A DNA stretch of 64,000 nt from Ruania zhangjianzhongii (GCF_008000995.1 NZ_CP042828.1:4764882-4828881); one strand, 5' to 3'. Counted from the stretch's first letter, positions 31,353 through 40,545 are shown. Made by a program: numbers and translations. The notes: generated from the sequence alone by a model not told the origin.

Positions 31353-33362
31353 TCAGCGCCGAGTCCCGCGCTCCTCCTCACTCGCCATCCGCTCCAGCAT
31401 CGCGTTGTAGGCCACCAGCTCAGCGTCGTCATCCCGGTCCGCCCGCCGGTCCAGCCGGCGTTCCGTGCGCCGGTCGCTGCGAATCCAGCCCACGGCCAGG
31501 GCCACCGCCAGGGTGATCGAGGGAAGCTCGCCGATCCCCCAGGTGATCTCCCCGCCGGTGTGCTGGTCGGCGAGCGCATCCACCCCCCAAGGCAGCCCAA
31601 GAGCGCCGAAGTAGTCGGCGGCGATCAAGGACTCCATCGAGATCAGCGAGACGCCGAAGAAGGCGTGGAAGGCCATCGTGGCGAAGAGCAGCAGCAGCCG
31701 CAGCGGGTACGCCGGCCGCGTGGGCCCGGGATCCACCCCGACCAGCACGTTCACGAACAGGTACCCGGCGAGGCTGAAGTGCACCACCATGGCGATATGT
31801 CCGATATGGGTGGTCAAGGCCAGCTCGAACAGCGGGGTGAAGTAGAACAGGATCATCGAGCCGGCAAAGTTCGCCGCGGCGACCACCGGGTGCCCGAAGA
31901 AGTGTGCGACCCGCGAGTTGACCAGACCGAGCAGCCACTCCCGCGGGCCGCGCGAACCGTCCTTCCGGGCGGGCAGGGCGCGCAGCGCCAACGTCACCGG
32001 GGCACCGAGGGCGAACAGGATCGGCAGCACCGTCACCATCGTCATGTGCTGGAGCATGTGTGCGGAGAACATCAGCCGGCCGTAGACCGCCGGGCCGCTG
32101 CAGGTGACATAGGCGAACCCGACCGCGCCGACCAGCCAGGTGATCGTGCGCGCGAGCGGCCAGCTGTCCCCGCGGCGGCGCAGCCGCAGCACCCAGCGGA
32201 CGTACATCACCGCCAGCAGCACCGCCACCGAGCCGAACAGCAGCTCCGCCCGCCACTGCGTGAACCAGGTGGCCAGCGTCGGCGCCGGCGGCACCGGGTA
32301 CTGGGACAGCTCCTCGGCCGGGCTCAGCCCCTCCTGCGCCTCCTGGGGAATCGGCGGTCCGGTATCGGCCAAGGCCACCGCCACCCCCATGACGGCGGAC
32401 ATCACCACCACCTCCACGCCCACCAGGCGCCAGAAGAGCCCCGGGCGGGCTTTCCCGCCGGCCGGTGTGAGCGCCGGAATCGTGCGTTCCCGGTGCACAT
32501 ATCCGGCCGCGCCGAGCGCGAGGAAGCCGACGATCTTGACCAGCAGCAGCACGCCATAGTCGGTGGCGAACCCCTCGAGGCCGCCGAGCCGGATCCAGGC
32601 GTTCGCGATGCCCGTCACCGCGACTCCGCCGAAGCACCACAACGCCAGCGTCGAGTACCGGCCGGCCACCAACGCAAGCTCGTCCCCGAGCCGGCGAGAG
32701 ATGAGCACCAGCACCGCCAGGCCGCCGAGCCACAGCGCCGCGAACAGCACGTGGAAGTACAGCCCGGTCATACCCAGCTCGTGGTTCGCGGCCCCGGAGG
32801 CATGCCCGGTGGTGGCGATCGGCACCAGCACCGCGAGCGCAGCCACCGCGGCCAGCACCGCCGTGCCGTACCCCGCTACAGCCACGGCAGCGATCGAGGC
32901 GAGAGCGGCGAGGATGGCGGCCACCAGCGCCGCCCGGCCGGACGAGATCTCGGTGAGGTAGAACGCCAGCTCGTCCCCGAAGTTCTCCCCGCCGATCTGC
33001 CGGCCGGCCACGTTCGCGTAACCGAAGAACAGGTCGGCCACCATCAGCATCGCCCAGAGGGGACCCGCGATCGCTACGGTACGTGCCGCCGTCGGCCACG
33101 CTCGGGACTGGCGTGGCAGGGCGAACAACAGCAGGCTCAGCCCACCGATCGTGACCGCTGCGGCGAGCTGCCAGCCCAGGCTGACCAGGGGGCGACCCCA
33201 GCGCACCACCGCCCCGGAGTCCGCGATCACCGTAGGGGCCGCCGCTCCGGAGAATGCCAGCGAGGCCAGGCACGCCAGCAGCGCGGCGGGCACGGCGGAC
33301 CACACCCACCGGGCAGGAGTGGGCCGTCTCACAAACGACGACGGCGCAGGCTGCTCAGGCAC
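31353..33362 (-). CDS. CopD-CtaG fusion: copper resistance/cytochrome c oxidase assembly membrane protein
   Basis: A 669-residue polytopic membrane protein. Residues to about 330 match the CopD copper-import family (GRPLVSLGWQLAAAVTIGGL, ATTGHASGAANHELGMTGLYFHVLFAALWLGGLAVL with His ligands). From about 370 on it matches the caa3-type CtaG family (WRAELLFGSVAVLLAVMYVRWV, FSAHMLQHMTMVTVLPILFALGAP, FHAFFGVSLIS). Conserved His and Met in the helices suit Cu handling. The fusion is common in actinobacteria and points to copper delivery to cytochrome oxidase. ATG/GTG choice at the N-terminus is uncertain by a few residues. Divergent from moxR. Confidence 0.88.
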   Translation of the reverse strand: MPEQPAPSSFVRRPTPARWVWSAVPAALLACLASLAFSGAAAPTVIADSGAVVRWGRPLVSLGWQLAAAVTIGGLSLLLFALPRQSRAWPTAARTVAIAGPLWAMLMVADLFFGYANVAGRQIGGENFGDELAFYLTEISSGRAALVAAILAALASIAAVAVAGYGTAVLAAVAALAVLVPIATTGHASGAANHELGMTGLYFHVLFAALWLGGLAVLVLISRRLGDELALVAGRYSTLALWCFGGVAVTGIANAWIRLGGLEGFATDYGVLLLVKIVGFLALGAAGYVHRERTIPALTPAGGKARPGLFWRLVGVEVVVMSAVMGVAVALADTGPPIPQEAQEGLSPAEELSQYPVPPAPTLATWFTQWRAELLFGSVAVLLAVMYVRWVLRLRRRGDSWPLARTITWLVGAVGFAYVTCSGPAVYGRLMFSAHMLQHMTMVTVLPILFALGAPVTLALRALPARKDGSRGPREWLLGLVNSRVAHFFGHPVVAAANFAGSMILFYFTPLFELALTTHIGHIAMVVHFSLAGYLFVNVLVGVDPGPTRPAYPLRLLLLFATMAFHAFFGVSLISMESLIAADYFGALGLPWGVDALADQHTGGEITWGIGELPSITLAVALAVGWIRSDRRTERRLDRRADRDDDAELVAYNAMLERMASEEERGTRR

Positions 33363-33481
33363 ACGTCGAGCCTAATCTCCCGGGCGGTATGGGCAGTCCT
33401 TCCCATCGGCCGCCGCGGTTTTCCCGGTTCCGGCTGGCATAATCGCACCGCGTACCTGAAACCGTCCCGAGTGTGGAGATC

Positions 33482-34504
33482 ATGTCCAGTCCCGTAGCCG
33501 CGCACCTCGCGCCCGCGACCTCACCGATCTCTTATGACGACGGTCAACGCGCCACCACCCTGCTCAGCCAGATCGCGCGGGTGTTCGATCAGCGGATCGT
33601 CGGCCAGGAAGCACTGCGCACCGCACTGGTGAGTTCGCTGCTCGCCAACGGGCACGTGCTGCTGGAGTCGGTGCCCGGTCTGGCCAAGACCACTGCGGCG
33701 CAGACGCTGGCGGACTCGGTGACCGGGTCCTTCCACCGGATCCAGTGCACCCCGGACCTGATGCCGAACGACATCGTCGGCACCCAGATCTACAACTACG
33801 CCACCGGTGAGTTCTCCATCCAGCTCGGCCCGGTGCACGCCAACCTGGTGCTGCTGGACGAGATCAACCGGTCCTCGGCGAAGACGCAGTCCGCGATGCT
33901 CGAGGCGATGCAGGAGCGGCAGACCTCCATCGGTGGTGAGGAGTTCGCCCTGCCCAAGCCGTTCATGGTGCTCGCCACCCAGAACCCCATCGAGGAGGAG
34001 GGCACCTACGTGCTCCCCGAGGCGCAGATGGACCGGTTCCTGATGAAGGAGGTGCTCACCTACCCGGCACCGGACGAGGAGGTGGAGATCCTCGACCGGA
34101 TCGAGTCCGGTTCGATGACCGCACCGCTGACCGCCGAGCCGATCACCGTGGCGGACGTGATGTTCCTGCAGTCCCTGGTGAGCAAGGTGTACGTGGACAC
34201 CTCGATCAAGCAGTACATCGTGGCGCTGATCAACACCACCCGCGGTGGCGGCCCGCGGCCGCTGCCGAACCTGACCCAGCACGTGCGGGTGGGCGCCAGC
34301 CCCCGTGGTGGTATCGCCCTGCTGCGCATCGCCCAGGCGCTCGCCCTGCAGGCCGGCCGCGCCTACGTGGTGCCGGACGACGTCAAGGCGTTGCGGCACT
34401 CGGTGCTCCGGCACCGCCTGGTGCGCACCTACGACGCGTTGGCCAACAACGTGGCACCGGAATCGCTCATCGACGCCGTGTTCGCCGCCGTCCCCAGCCC
34501 GTGA
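33482..34504 (+). CDS. MoxR-type AAA+ ATPase
   Basis: A 340-residue MoxR ATPase, a chaperone-like remodeller that activates VWA-domain partners. Walker A is ESVPGLAKTTAAQTLAD (the GLAKTT variant usual in MoxR), Walker B is LVLLDEINRSSAKTQSAMLEAM, sensor 1 is LATQNPIEEEGTYVLPEAQMDRF and the arginine-rich lid is VRVGASPRGGIALLRIAQ. ATG 33482 is used; an in-frame GTG at 33473 is possible. CATAAT at 33438-33443 may be the -10 box. It heads a six-gene MoxR-DUF58-VWA cassette. Confidence 0.93.
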   Translation: MSSPVAAHLAPATSPISYDDGQRATTLLSQIARVFDQRIVGQEALRTALVSSLLANGHVLLESVPGLAKTTAAQTLADSVTGSFHRIQCTPDLMPNDIVGTQIYNYATGEFSIQLGPVHANLVLLDEINRSSAKTQSAMLEAMQERQTSIGGEEFALPKPFMVLATQNPIEEEGTYVLPEAQMDRFLMKEVLTYPAPDEEVEILDRIESGSMTAPLTAEPITVADVMFLQSLVSKVYVDTSIKQYIVALINTTRGGGPRPLPNLTQHVRVGASPRGGIALLRIAQALALQAGRAYVVPDDVKALRHSVLRHRLVRTYDALANNVAPESLIDAVFAAVPSP

Positions 34505-34569
34505 CCGACGCGGCTGGCCGCGCAGCACCCAGTCGCTGATCTACCCACACCCGACCCGAGGAGCATCCT

Positions 34570-35457
34570 GTGGTCTCGACGTCCCGGTTGGCCAAGGTCC
34601 GAGCCCGGCTCGACCTGCCGACGGTCCGGCGCGCCTCCGGGCTGCTCGAGGGGCGGCACCGCTCCATCTACTCCGGGCACGGCCAGGACTTCGACGAGAT
34701 GGCCGAGTACCGGTTCGGCGATGACGTCTCCGATATCGACTGGAAGGCCAGCGCCTCCTACGGGCTCCCGGTGATCCGCCGGTTCGTGCGCGACTCGAAC
34801 CTGGCGATGGTGATCGCCGTGGACACCGGGCGGAACATGGCCGCCACCGCACCGGACGGTGGGCCGAAGACCGAGATCGCGATGTTCGCCGCCGAGGTGG
34901 TCTGCTTCCTGGCCCGTTCCCGCGGGGACACGGTCGCCCTGGTGGCCGGCGACGAGGAGCGGCTGGTGCAGGTCCCCGCCCGGGGCGGCACCGAGCATAT
35001 CGAGACCATGCTGCGCCGAGCGGAGGGGATGCTCAGTCTGGATGCCCCGGCCAGTGACCTGAACCGGGTGCTGGACCGAGTGCTCACCTGGTTCAACCGC
35101 CGCTCGCTGGTGGTGCTGATCACTGACGAGGCGCGCCCGAGCGCCGAGCATGAGCTCGCCCTGAAGCGACTGCGAACCCGGCACGAGGTGATCGTGATCC
35201 AGGTGGGTGACGCCGTGCCGACGATGTTCGGCGATGAGCCGATCGACGACGTCGACGTTCACCTGGAGATCCCGGAGTACATGCGCTCGCACAAGGCCCT
35301 CGCCGCCGAGGCGCGCACCGTGGCCGAGCGGCGCCGTGAGGACGTGCGCACCCTGCTGCGCCGTCAGGGTGTGCAGGGTGTGGTGGCGACCAGCGAGGAC
35401 CAGCTCATCGACGCCCTGATCGACCTGCTCCGGAGGCAACGCCGTGTTCGCCACTGA
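34570..35457 (+). CDS. DUF58 domain protein (MoxR partner)
   Basis: A 295-residue soluble DUF58 protein. The signature EYRFGDDVSDIDWKASASYGLPVIRRFVRDSNLAMVIAVDTGRNM (residues about 48-92) is diagnostic, and a VWA-like fold follows (VVLITDEARPS). In Bat-type operons this protein is a cytosolic partner of MoxR. The start is GTG 34570, preceded by GAGGAGCAT. The stop overlaps the next gene by 14 bases. Confidence 0.9.
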   Translation: MVSTSRLAKVRARLDLPTVRRASGLLEGRHRSIYSGHGQDFDEMAEYRFGDDVSDIDWKASASYGLPVIRRFVRDSNLAMVIAVDTGRNMAATAPDGGPKTEIAMFAAEVVCFLARSRGDTVALVAGDEERLVQVPARGGTEHIETMLRRAEGMLSLDAPASDLNRVLDRVLTWFNRRSLVVLITDEARPSAEHELALKRLRTRHEVIVIQVGDAVPTMFGDEPIDDVDVHLEIPEYMRSHKALAAEARTVAERRREDVRTLLRRQGVQGVVATSEDQLIDALIDLLRRQRRVRH

Positions 35458-35989
35458 GCAGCTCCTGACCAGCGTGAGCTCCGCCGTCGGCCGGATCAGC
35501 GGACCGACACCGGCGGGGCCGGTGCTGGCCGCACCGATCAACGAACCGGTACCACCGGCCGCGTACTCCACCTGGGTGTGGATCGTGGGACTGGTGCTGC
35601 TCGTCCTGATCGGCGCCTGGTACTGGTTCGTCTTTTACCACACCCGGAAGCGCCCGGCAGACGACGAGAGTGGCCGAGGCGACCGGTACGCCTCCCTGCG
35701 TACCTCCTCGCTGGCCGAGGTGGACGCCGCCGAGACCCGGTACCGCGAGGGCGACTCCGATCTGCGGAACCTGCACCTTGACCTGAACCACATCCTGCGA
35801 GAGTTCGCCGGTGGTCGGCTGCGGATGGACGCCAGCTCGCTGACTGTGAACGAGCTGGCGCAGTTGGAGGGCACCGACCGGCTCACCGATCTGCTCACCG
35901 ACTACCAGGAACCGGCGTTCGCCGCCGACTCCGATGCTCAGGCGCTGGGCGCCACCCGGAGTGCGCGGGCGGTGATCAGCCAGTGGTGA
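35444..35989 (+). CDS. Single-pass membrane protein of the MoxR/VWA cassette (DUF4381/DUF4129-like position)
   Basis: A 181-residue protein with one clear transmembrane helix at about residues 43-66 (TWVWIVGLVLLVLIGAWYWFVFY), a basic stop-transfer (HTRKR) and an acidic cytosolic domain rich in Asp/Leu. By position it equals the small DUF4381-type gene found between DUF58 and the VWA genes in many such operons. Sequence alone does not prove the family. GTG 35444 overlaps DUF58, and the stop overlaps the VWA gene. Confidence 0.75.
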   Translation: MFATEQLLTSVSSAVGRISGPTPAGPVLAAPINEPVPPAAYSTWVWIVGLVLLVLIGAWYWFVFYHTRKRPADDESGRGDRYASLRTSSLAEVDAAETRYREGDSDLRNLHLDLNHILREFAGGRLRMDASSLTVNELAQLEGTDRLTDLLTDYQEPAFAADSDAQALGATRSARAVISQW

Positions 35990-37023
35990 CCTCGACCCTG
36001 ATGCACGGCTGGGCGATCCCGGTGATCATTGCCGTGGTGGTGGCCGCGCTGGTCCTCGGCTGGTTCGCCCGGTCGGCCCGCCAGGAGCGACGCCGGGTGA
36101 AGTGGGTGGCGAACGCCTCCTACCTGACGTCCCTGCCGTCCTTCAAGTCCCGCCTCTCCCGGTACCGGGTGTTCCTGCTCGGCCTGTCCGTGGTGCTGGT
36201 CGGCGCCACCGTGGTCACCGGCATCCTCGCCGCCCGCCCGGTGGACAAGGAGATCCGCGCCGAGGAGCTCGCCAGCCGTGACATCGTGCTCTGCCTGGAC
36301 GTCTCCGGCTCGATGATCGAGTACGACACCGAGATCGTCGAACGGTTCCTGGAGCTGCTGCCCAGCTTCCACGGTGAACGGATCGCGCTGTCGATCTACA
36401 ACTCCACCTCCCGCACGGTGTTCCCGCTCACCGATGACTACACCCTGGTGGAGGAGCAGCTGACCGAGGCGGCCGAGGCGCTGGACTTCGACGTCGACTC
36501 CCTCGATGACTTCTCCTACGACACCGAGGCGCTGGACCGGCTGCTGCACTTCATCGCCGGCACCGAGGGGATGGGCCAGGACGTCTCCTCCCTGGTCGGT
36601 GACGGTCTCGCGACCTGCGCCGGCGCCTTCGACATGAGTGACGAGGACCGGTCCCGGTCGATCATCCTGGCCACGGACAACGAGGTGTTCGGCGAACCGC
36701 TCTACACCCTGCCCGAGGCTGCCGATCTGGTCACCGAGCGAGACATCACCCTGCACGGGTTCTACGCCGGGACGGTGACGTCTACCTCGGCAGCGCAGGA
36801 GAAGGAGTACCGGGACGCTGTGGAGGCGAACGGCGGGTTGTTCTTCGCCAGCGACGACCCGGCGGCCGTGTCCGGCATCATCGACCAGATCTCCGCGCAG
36901 CAGGCCGTGGACCTGGAAGCCGATCCGGACGTGATCATCACCGACCGGCCGGAGCAGTACTACCGGTGGCTGGTGGTGGCGCTGGGCCTCTACCTGCTCG
37001 CGGTGTGGAGGTTGCGGTCATGA
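35986..37023 (+). CDS. VWA-domain membrane protein 1 (BatA-like)
   Basis: A 345-residue protein with N-terminal membrane helices at about residues 8-27 and 62-84 and a C-terminal one near 325-342. Between them lies a von Willebrand A domain with the metal site DVSGSM (DxSxS) in IVLCLDVSGSMIEYD and a later Asp in IILATDNEVFG. The fold is that of BatA/BatB, which are displayed outside the membrane and regulated by MoxR. GTG 35986 overlaps the upstream stop; GTG 35983 is equally possible. The next VWA gene overlaps by ATGA. Confidence 0.9.
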   Translation: MTSTLMHGWAIPVIIAVVVAALVLGWFARSARQERRRVKWVANASYLTSLPSFKSRLSRYRVFLLGLSVVLVGATVVTGILAARPVDKEIRAEELASRDIVLCLDVSGSMIEYDTEIVERFLELLPSFHGERIALSIYNSTSRTVFPLTDDYTLVEEQLTEAAEALDFDVDSLDDFSYDTEALDRLLHFIAGTEGMGQDVSSLVGDGLATCAGAFDMSDEDRSRSIILATDNEVFGEPLYTLPEAADLVTERDITLHGFYAGTVTSTSAAQEKEYRDAVEANGGLFFASDDPAAVSGIIDQISAQQAVDLEADPDVIITDRPEQYYRWLVVALGLYLLAVWRLRS

Positions 37024-38093
37024 CGCTACGGATGATGTGGCCGCTGTGGCTGCTGCTCGTGGTGTTCGTGCCACTGCTGGCGCTCGCGGTCTGGAAGATC
37101 CGCAGCACCCGGGGCGAGCGGCGCACGGACTGGCTCCGGCGCGCCGGGATCCTCGTCTGCCTGCTCGGCATCGGCCTGACCCCGGCGATCCCGCGCACCG
37201 ACCAAGCGGCGCTGATCTCCAATGTGGAGATGTTCTTCGTGGTGGACCGCACCGGGTCGATGGCCGCCGAGGACTACAACGGCAGCGAGGCACGCCTGGT
37301 CGGGGTACAGAACGACCTGATCGCCCTGACCGAGGAGATGCCCGCCGCCCGGTACACGATCATCGGGTTCGACTCCCAGGCCACGCAGCAGCTACCGATG
37401 ACCACCGATGCCCGCGCGGTGCAGACCTGGGCGGAGACGGTCAGCCAGGAGATCACGAACTACTCGGCCGGGTCGGCGATCGACCGCCCGCTGGACGAAC
37501 TCAACCGATCGTTGAACTCGGCTGCTGAGCGCAACCCCGGGAACGTGCGTCTGGTGTTCTTCTTCTCCGACGGCGAGAACACCGACGGAGCCAGCTCCGA
37601 GGACGGCGGCTTCGCGTCCTTCGCCGACCTCGAGCCGCTCGTGGACGGCGGTGCAGTGCTCGGGTACGGCACGGCCGAGGGCGGCAACATGCGCTCCTAC
37701 GACGGCACCAGCGACACCGGTTACGGCACGGAGGCGCCGTACATCACCGATGACACCGGCAACCCGGCGGTGTCCAGTATCGACGAGGACAGTCTGCGCA
37801 CGCTGGCCGGCCAGCTCGGAGTGGAGTACACCCACCGAATCGAGCCGAGCCCGGTGTCGGACCTGGTCGCCGATGTGGACGTCAGCGAGATCACCGACGA
37901 CGGCCGCCGGGACGTGACCAGCTATCAGGACGTGTACTGGCCGTTGGCGGTGCTGCTGGCGCTGCTGTTGGCCTGGGAGGCGTGGGACTTGACCCGCGAG
38001 GTCCCCAAGTCCGGGCGGAAACGTCCGAAGGACGCTGCGGCCCGGGAGAAGTCCCGTGACGACGAGCTCGCCCTAGGAGGGAGTCGACGATGA
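37020..38093 (+). CDS. VWA-domain membrane protein 2 (BatB-like, variant metal site)
   Basis: A 357-residue protein with two N-terminal membrane helices (about residues 5-25 and 40-58), a VWA domain and a C-terminal helix (YWPLAVLLALLLAWEAWDL). Its MIDAS reads DRTGSM, with Thr in place of the first Ser, followed by FFFSDGENTDG. The substitution may change metal or ligand choice relative to the upstream paralogue. Coupled to both neighbours by ATGA overlaps, so the five proteins are made together. Confidence 0.9.
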   Translation: MTLRMMWPLWLLLVVFVPLLALAVWKIRSTRGERRTDWLRRAGILVCLLGIGLTPAIPRTDQAALISNVEMFFVVDRTGSMAAEDYNGSEARLVGVQNDLIALTEEMPAARYTIIGFDSQATQQLPMTTDARAVQTWAETVSQEITNYSAGSAIDRPLDELNRSLNSAAERNPGNVRLVFFFSDGENTDGASSEDGGFASFADLEPLVDGGAVLGYGTAEGGNMRSYDGTSDTGYGTEAPYITDDTGNPAVSSIDEDSLRTLAGQLGVEYTHRIEPSPVSDLVADVDVSEITDDGRRDVTSYQDVYWPLAVLLALLLAWEAWDLTREVPKSGRKRPKDAAAREKSRDDELALGGSRR

Positions 38094-39031
38094 CCACGGA
38101 TCTGTTGCCCCCACCCGGTGAGTTCCGCACCACCCAGGAGATCCGGGACGCGAAGTTCGCGACGAAGCTCGCGCGGCGGCGCAAGCTGATGCTGCTCTGG
38201 TCGATCCCGGTGGTGCTGATCGCATTCCTGGCTGCGGTGAAGCTGCTCAGCGCAGTACTGCTGAACATGGCCGGCACCAGCGCCTACGAGAAGCAGAACT
38301 ATGTGACCGCCACGGACCGGTTCGAGTCGCTTGAGTTCTTCAACGTGATCGAAGGGTGGAAGGCACCGTTCAACCAGGGCACCGCCGTGTATTCCACCGG
38401 CGACTTCTTCACCGCGAAGGAGCACCTCGATGTGGCGCTCGGCCTAGTACCGACCGCGCCGGAGGGGGAGCCGCGCGGGGAGGAGGAGTGCATGGTGCGC
38501 ACGAACTACTCCCTGGCCCTGGAGGGGCTCGGCGACGAGGCGACGATCGCCGCCGACTTCGCGATGGCCGGCGACTACTACGGCCAGGCACAGGAGATGC
38601 TCGCCGACTGCGGCGAGTCCGGTGGTAACGGCGGCGAGCAGGCGGAGGAAGCCGAGGAGCGCCAGCAGGAGAGCCAGGAGGAGTCCGAGCAGCAGCAGGA
38701 ACAGCAGGAGCAGGGCGAAGGCGAAGAAGGCGAAGAGGGCGAGAACGAGGGCGAGAGCGAATCCCCCTCCGACGGCGAGTCCGGCGGCGAGAGCGAATCC
38801 CCCTCCGACGGCGAGTCCGGCGGCGAGAGCGAATCCCCCTCCGACGGTGAATCCGGCGGCGAGAGCGAATCCCCCTCCGACGGCGAGTCCGGCGGCGAGG
38901 GTGAATCGCCTTCGGAGTCCACCGACCCCCGCCAGGACGAGTTGGAGGAACGCAACCAGGAAGCCCAGGAGTCTCGCGAAGCTGCCGAACAGCAGTCCGG
39001 CGGCGGCGACGGTTCCGGGCAGAACTGGTAG
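38090..39031 (+). CDS. Membrane-anchored TPR-like protein with acidic repeat tail (BatC-like position)
   Basis: A 313-residue protein. A transmembrane helix lies at about residues 34-60 after a basic stretch (KLARRRK). A TPR-like helical region follows (YEKQNYVTATDRFESLEFFN, AVYSTGDFFTAKEHLDVALG). After residue 180 the chain is low complexity: Glu/Gln-rich, then four exact copies of a 12-residue ESESPSDGESGG unit and a partial fifth. In Bacteroides/Leptospira Bat operons the TPR protein BatC holds this position. The start is coupled to the VWA gene by ATGA. The acidic tail is likely extracytoplasmic and may bind cations or the wall; this is inference. Confidence 0.82.
   Translation: MTTDLLPPPGEFRTTQEIRDAKFATKLARRRKLMLLWSIPVVLIAFLAAVKLLSAVLLNMAGTSAYEKQNYVTATDRFESLEFFNVIEGWKAPFNQGTAVYSTGDFFTAKEHLDVALGLVPTAPEGEPRGEEECMVRTNYSLALEGLGDEATIAADFAMAGDYYGQAQEMLADCGESGGNGGEQAEEAEERQQESQEESEQQQEQQEQGEGEEGEEGENEGESESPSDGESGGESESPSDGESGGESESPSDGESGGESESPSDGESGGEGESPSESTDPRQDELEERNQEAQESREAAEQQSGGGDGSGQNW
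38753..38896. repeat. In-frame 36-bp tandem repeat, four copies
   Basis: Units start at 38753, 38789, 38825 and 38861 and are almost identical at DNA level, with one synonymous change, so expansion is recent. The period of 12 codons keeps the frame, so copy-number change would only vary tail length. Confidence 0.88.
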
Positions 39032-39107
39032 CACCGCGTGCTGGAACGATTCGCACTGGGAGCGGAGACTGATATCCGGAAAGACAAGCAGGGATGAGAG
39101 ATAACTG

Positions 39108-39686
39108 ATGGTTGAGTTCCGCGCGTTTACCCCCTCCACTGCGATCCCGCCCGAGACGATCGCGGAGTTCGCCGACCGCGCACCGGCGGGCGCCGCGCAG
39201 ATGTGGCGCCAGTACGGCGCCGGCGCGGTCGGTGACGACGGTTTCGTCCGGGTGATCGATCCCGCTCGCGGACGTCAGATGCTCGCTGGGTCGCTACCGC
39301 TGCCCGAGTCCGCGGTTCCGATGTTCACCACCGGGCTCGGCGACGTCCTGATGTGGACCGGCAGCATGTTCCTGCTGTTCACCTTCCGGTGGGGAACACT
39401 GAGGTTCACTCCTGAGGGGTTCACGTTGGACGAGCTGACGGCGCTGCTGGAGGATGAGCCCACCCTCGACCGAGAGCTGCAGCGACAGCCCTACCCGGCG
39501 GCGGTGGCCCGCGACGGTGTGCCGGCCCACGAAGAATGCTTCGGTTTCGTCCCGTTGTTGGCGCTCGGGGGCCCGAACGAGGCGAGCAATCTGCAGCGGA
39601 TGGGCCTGTACGAGCACATCGCGCTCATCACCCAGATGGCGGGCTCGCCGAAGCCGGTCGGCTTCTTGTTCGCTGGCGACAAGTAA
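39108..39686 (+). CDS. GAD-like/DUF1851 domain protein
   Basis: A 192-residue protein with an N-terminal GAD-like segment (MWRQYGAGAVGDDGFVRVIDP) and a C-terminal DUF1851-type part (ECFGFVPLLALGGPNEASNLQRMGLYEHIALITQMAG). This architecture is known from Tdi1-type immunity proteins of secreted DNase toxins, but here no toxin gene is adjacent. It might be an orphan immunity gene or have another role. ATG 39108 follows GATAACTG with no strong ribosome site. It lies 76 bases after the Bat-like cassette. Confidence 0.72.
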   Translation: MVEFRAFTPSTAIPPETIAEFADRAPAGAAQMWRQYGAGAVGDDGFVRVIDPARGRQMLAGSLPLPESAVPMFTTGLGDVLMWTGSMFLLFTFRWGTLRFTPEGFTLDELTALLEDEPTLDRELQRQPYPAAVARDGVPAHEECFGFVPLLALGGPNEASNLQRMGLYEHIALITQMAGSPKPVGFLFAGDK

Positions 39687-39795
39687 CTGGACCGAGCGGC
39701 CGGTGCTCCGCGACCGGTGGCCTTCATCCACCTGCGCTCGGCCGGCGTCTGTGTTCTAGTGGGTAGCAGGACGCCGACGTTCGCGGGGAGGGGCG

Positions 39796-40470
39796 ATGTC
39801 TGCACGGGTACGAGGAGTGGCAATCGGGGTCATGGTGATAGCTGCCCTGATCACCGGCTGCGGGTCGGGGACCACAGCGTCGGAGCAGTCCGGCGAGCCG
39901 AACGAGCCCGGCCAGTCCGGCCAGTCCGGCGAGAGCCCGGCAGCCGGTGACCTCCCGGATGTCGACGTCCTCACCACTCCAGACGGCTTCGAGGACGTTG
40001 CGCCGGACCAGCTCAGCACCGAGTGGACTCCCCTGGTCACCGGCGAGGATTGTGTGCTGGTCGGCCGGGCCGGGCAGTCGGCGGACCCGGTCGAGGACCT
40101 GCGTGCGGCGTCGGTGGCCGCCGTACGGGACATTGCCTCCGCCGGCGGCGCGGATCCAGCGGAGGTCACAGACCTCGAGCTGGTCACCAGCGGTTCGGGC
40201 GAGGGCAATGACCCGGCCGCAACGGCGACCTTCGCTTCGGCCGACTGGACCGGGGACTCGGGCGCCGTGCGTGCAGCGTCCCGGGTGCAGAACCTGCTCA
40301 GCTACGAAGGAACCGGCTCCTCGGAGCGCCTCGACCTCACGTTCACCTGCACCGACGGCTCACTCGACGACGCCGCGTGGGAGGCGGTGATGGCCGATGT
40401 CCGTCCATCGTTGAGCTGGGGGAGCGAGGAGCCCTGGCGGGACATCCTCGAGGGTGTGGACGAAGACTAG
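39796..40470 (+). CDS. Putative lipoprotein
   Basis: A 224-residue secreted protein. The signal MSARVRGVAIGVMVIAALITGC ends in an LITGC lipobox and is followed by a Gly/Ser/Glu linker containing GQSGQSGES. The folded part (about 55-224) has two Cys (GEDCVL, LTFTCTDG) that may pair. No family is recognised. ATG 39796 follows GGGGAGGGGCG. Confidence 0.75.
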   Translation: MSARVRGVAIGVMVIAALITGCGSGTTASEQSGEPNEPGQSGQSGESPAAGDLPDVDVLTTPDGFEDVAPDQLSTEWTPLVTGEDCVLVGRAGQSADPVEDLRAASVAAVRDIASAGGADPAEVTDLELVTSGSGEGNDPAATATFASADWTGDSGAVRAASRVQNLLSYEGTGSSERLDLTFTCTDGSLDDAAWEAVMADVRPSLSWGSEEPWRDILEGVDED

Positions 40471-40516
40471 GCACCGCCGGCCGCAGCCGCACCCGCGATC
40501 GGCGGGCCCGACCCTT

Positions 40517-40545
40517 CGGAATCCACGTGGCTTGGCTCGGAATCC
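40517..40545. repeat. Dispersed REP-like element, copy 2 (partial)
   Basis: CGGAATCCACGTGGCTTGGC and a second CGGAATCC at 40538-40545 match the first half of the 47-base elements at 1437 and 44654; the closing TGGATTCCG arm is missing. It sits in the 106-base gap between the convergent lipoprotein gene and bkdC. Confidence 0.6.
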
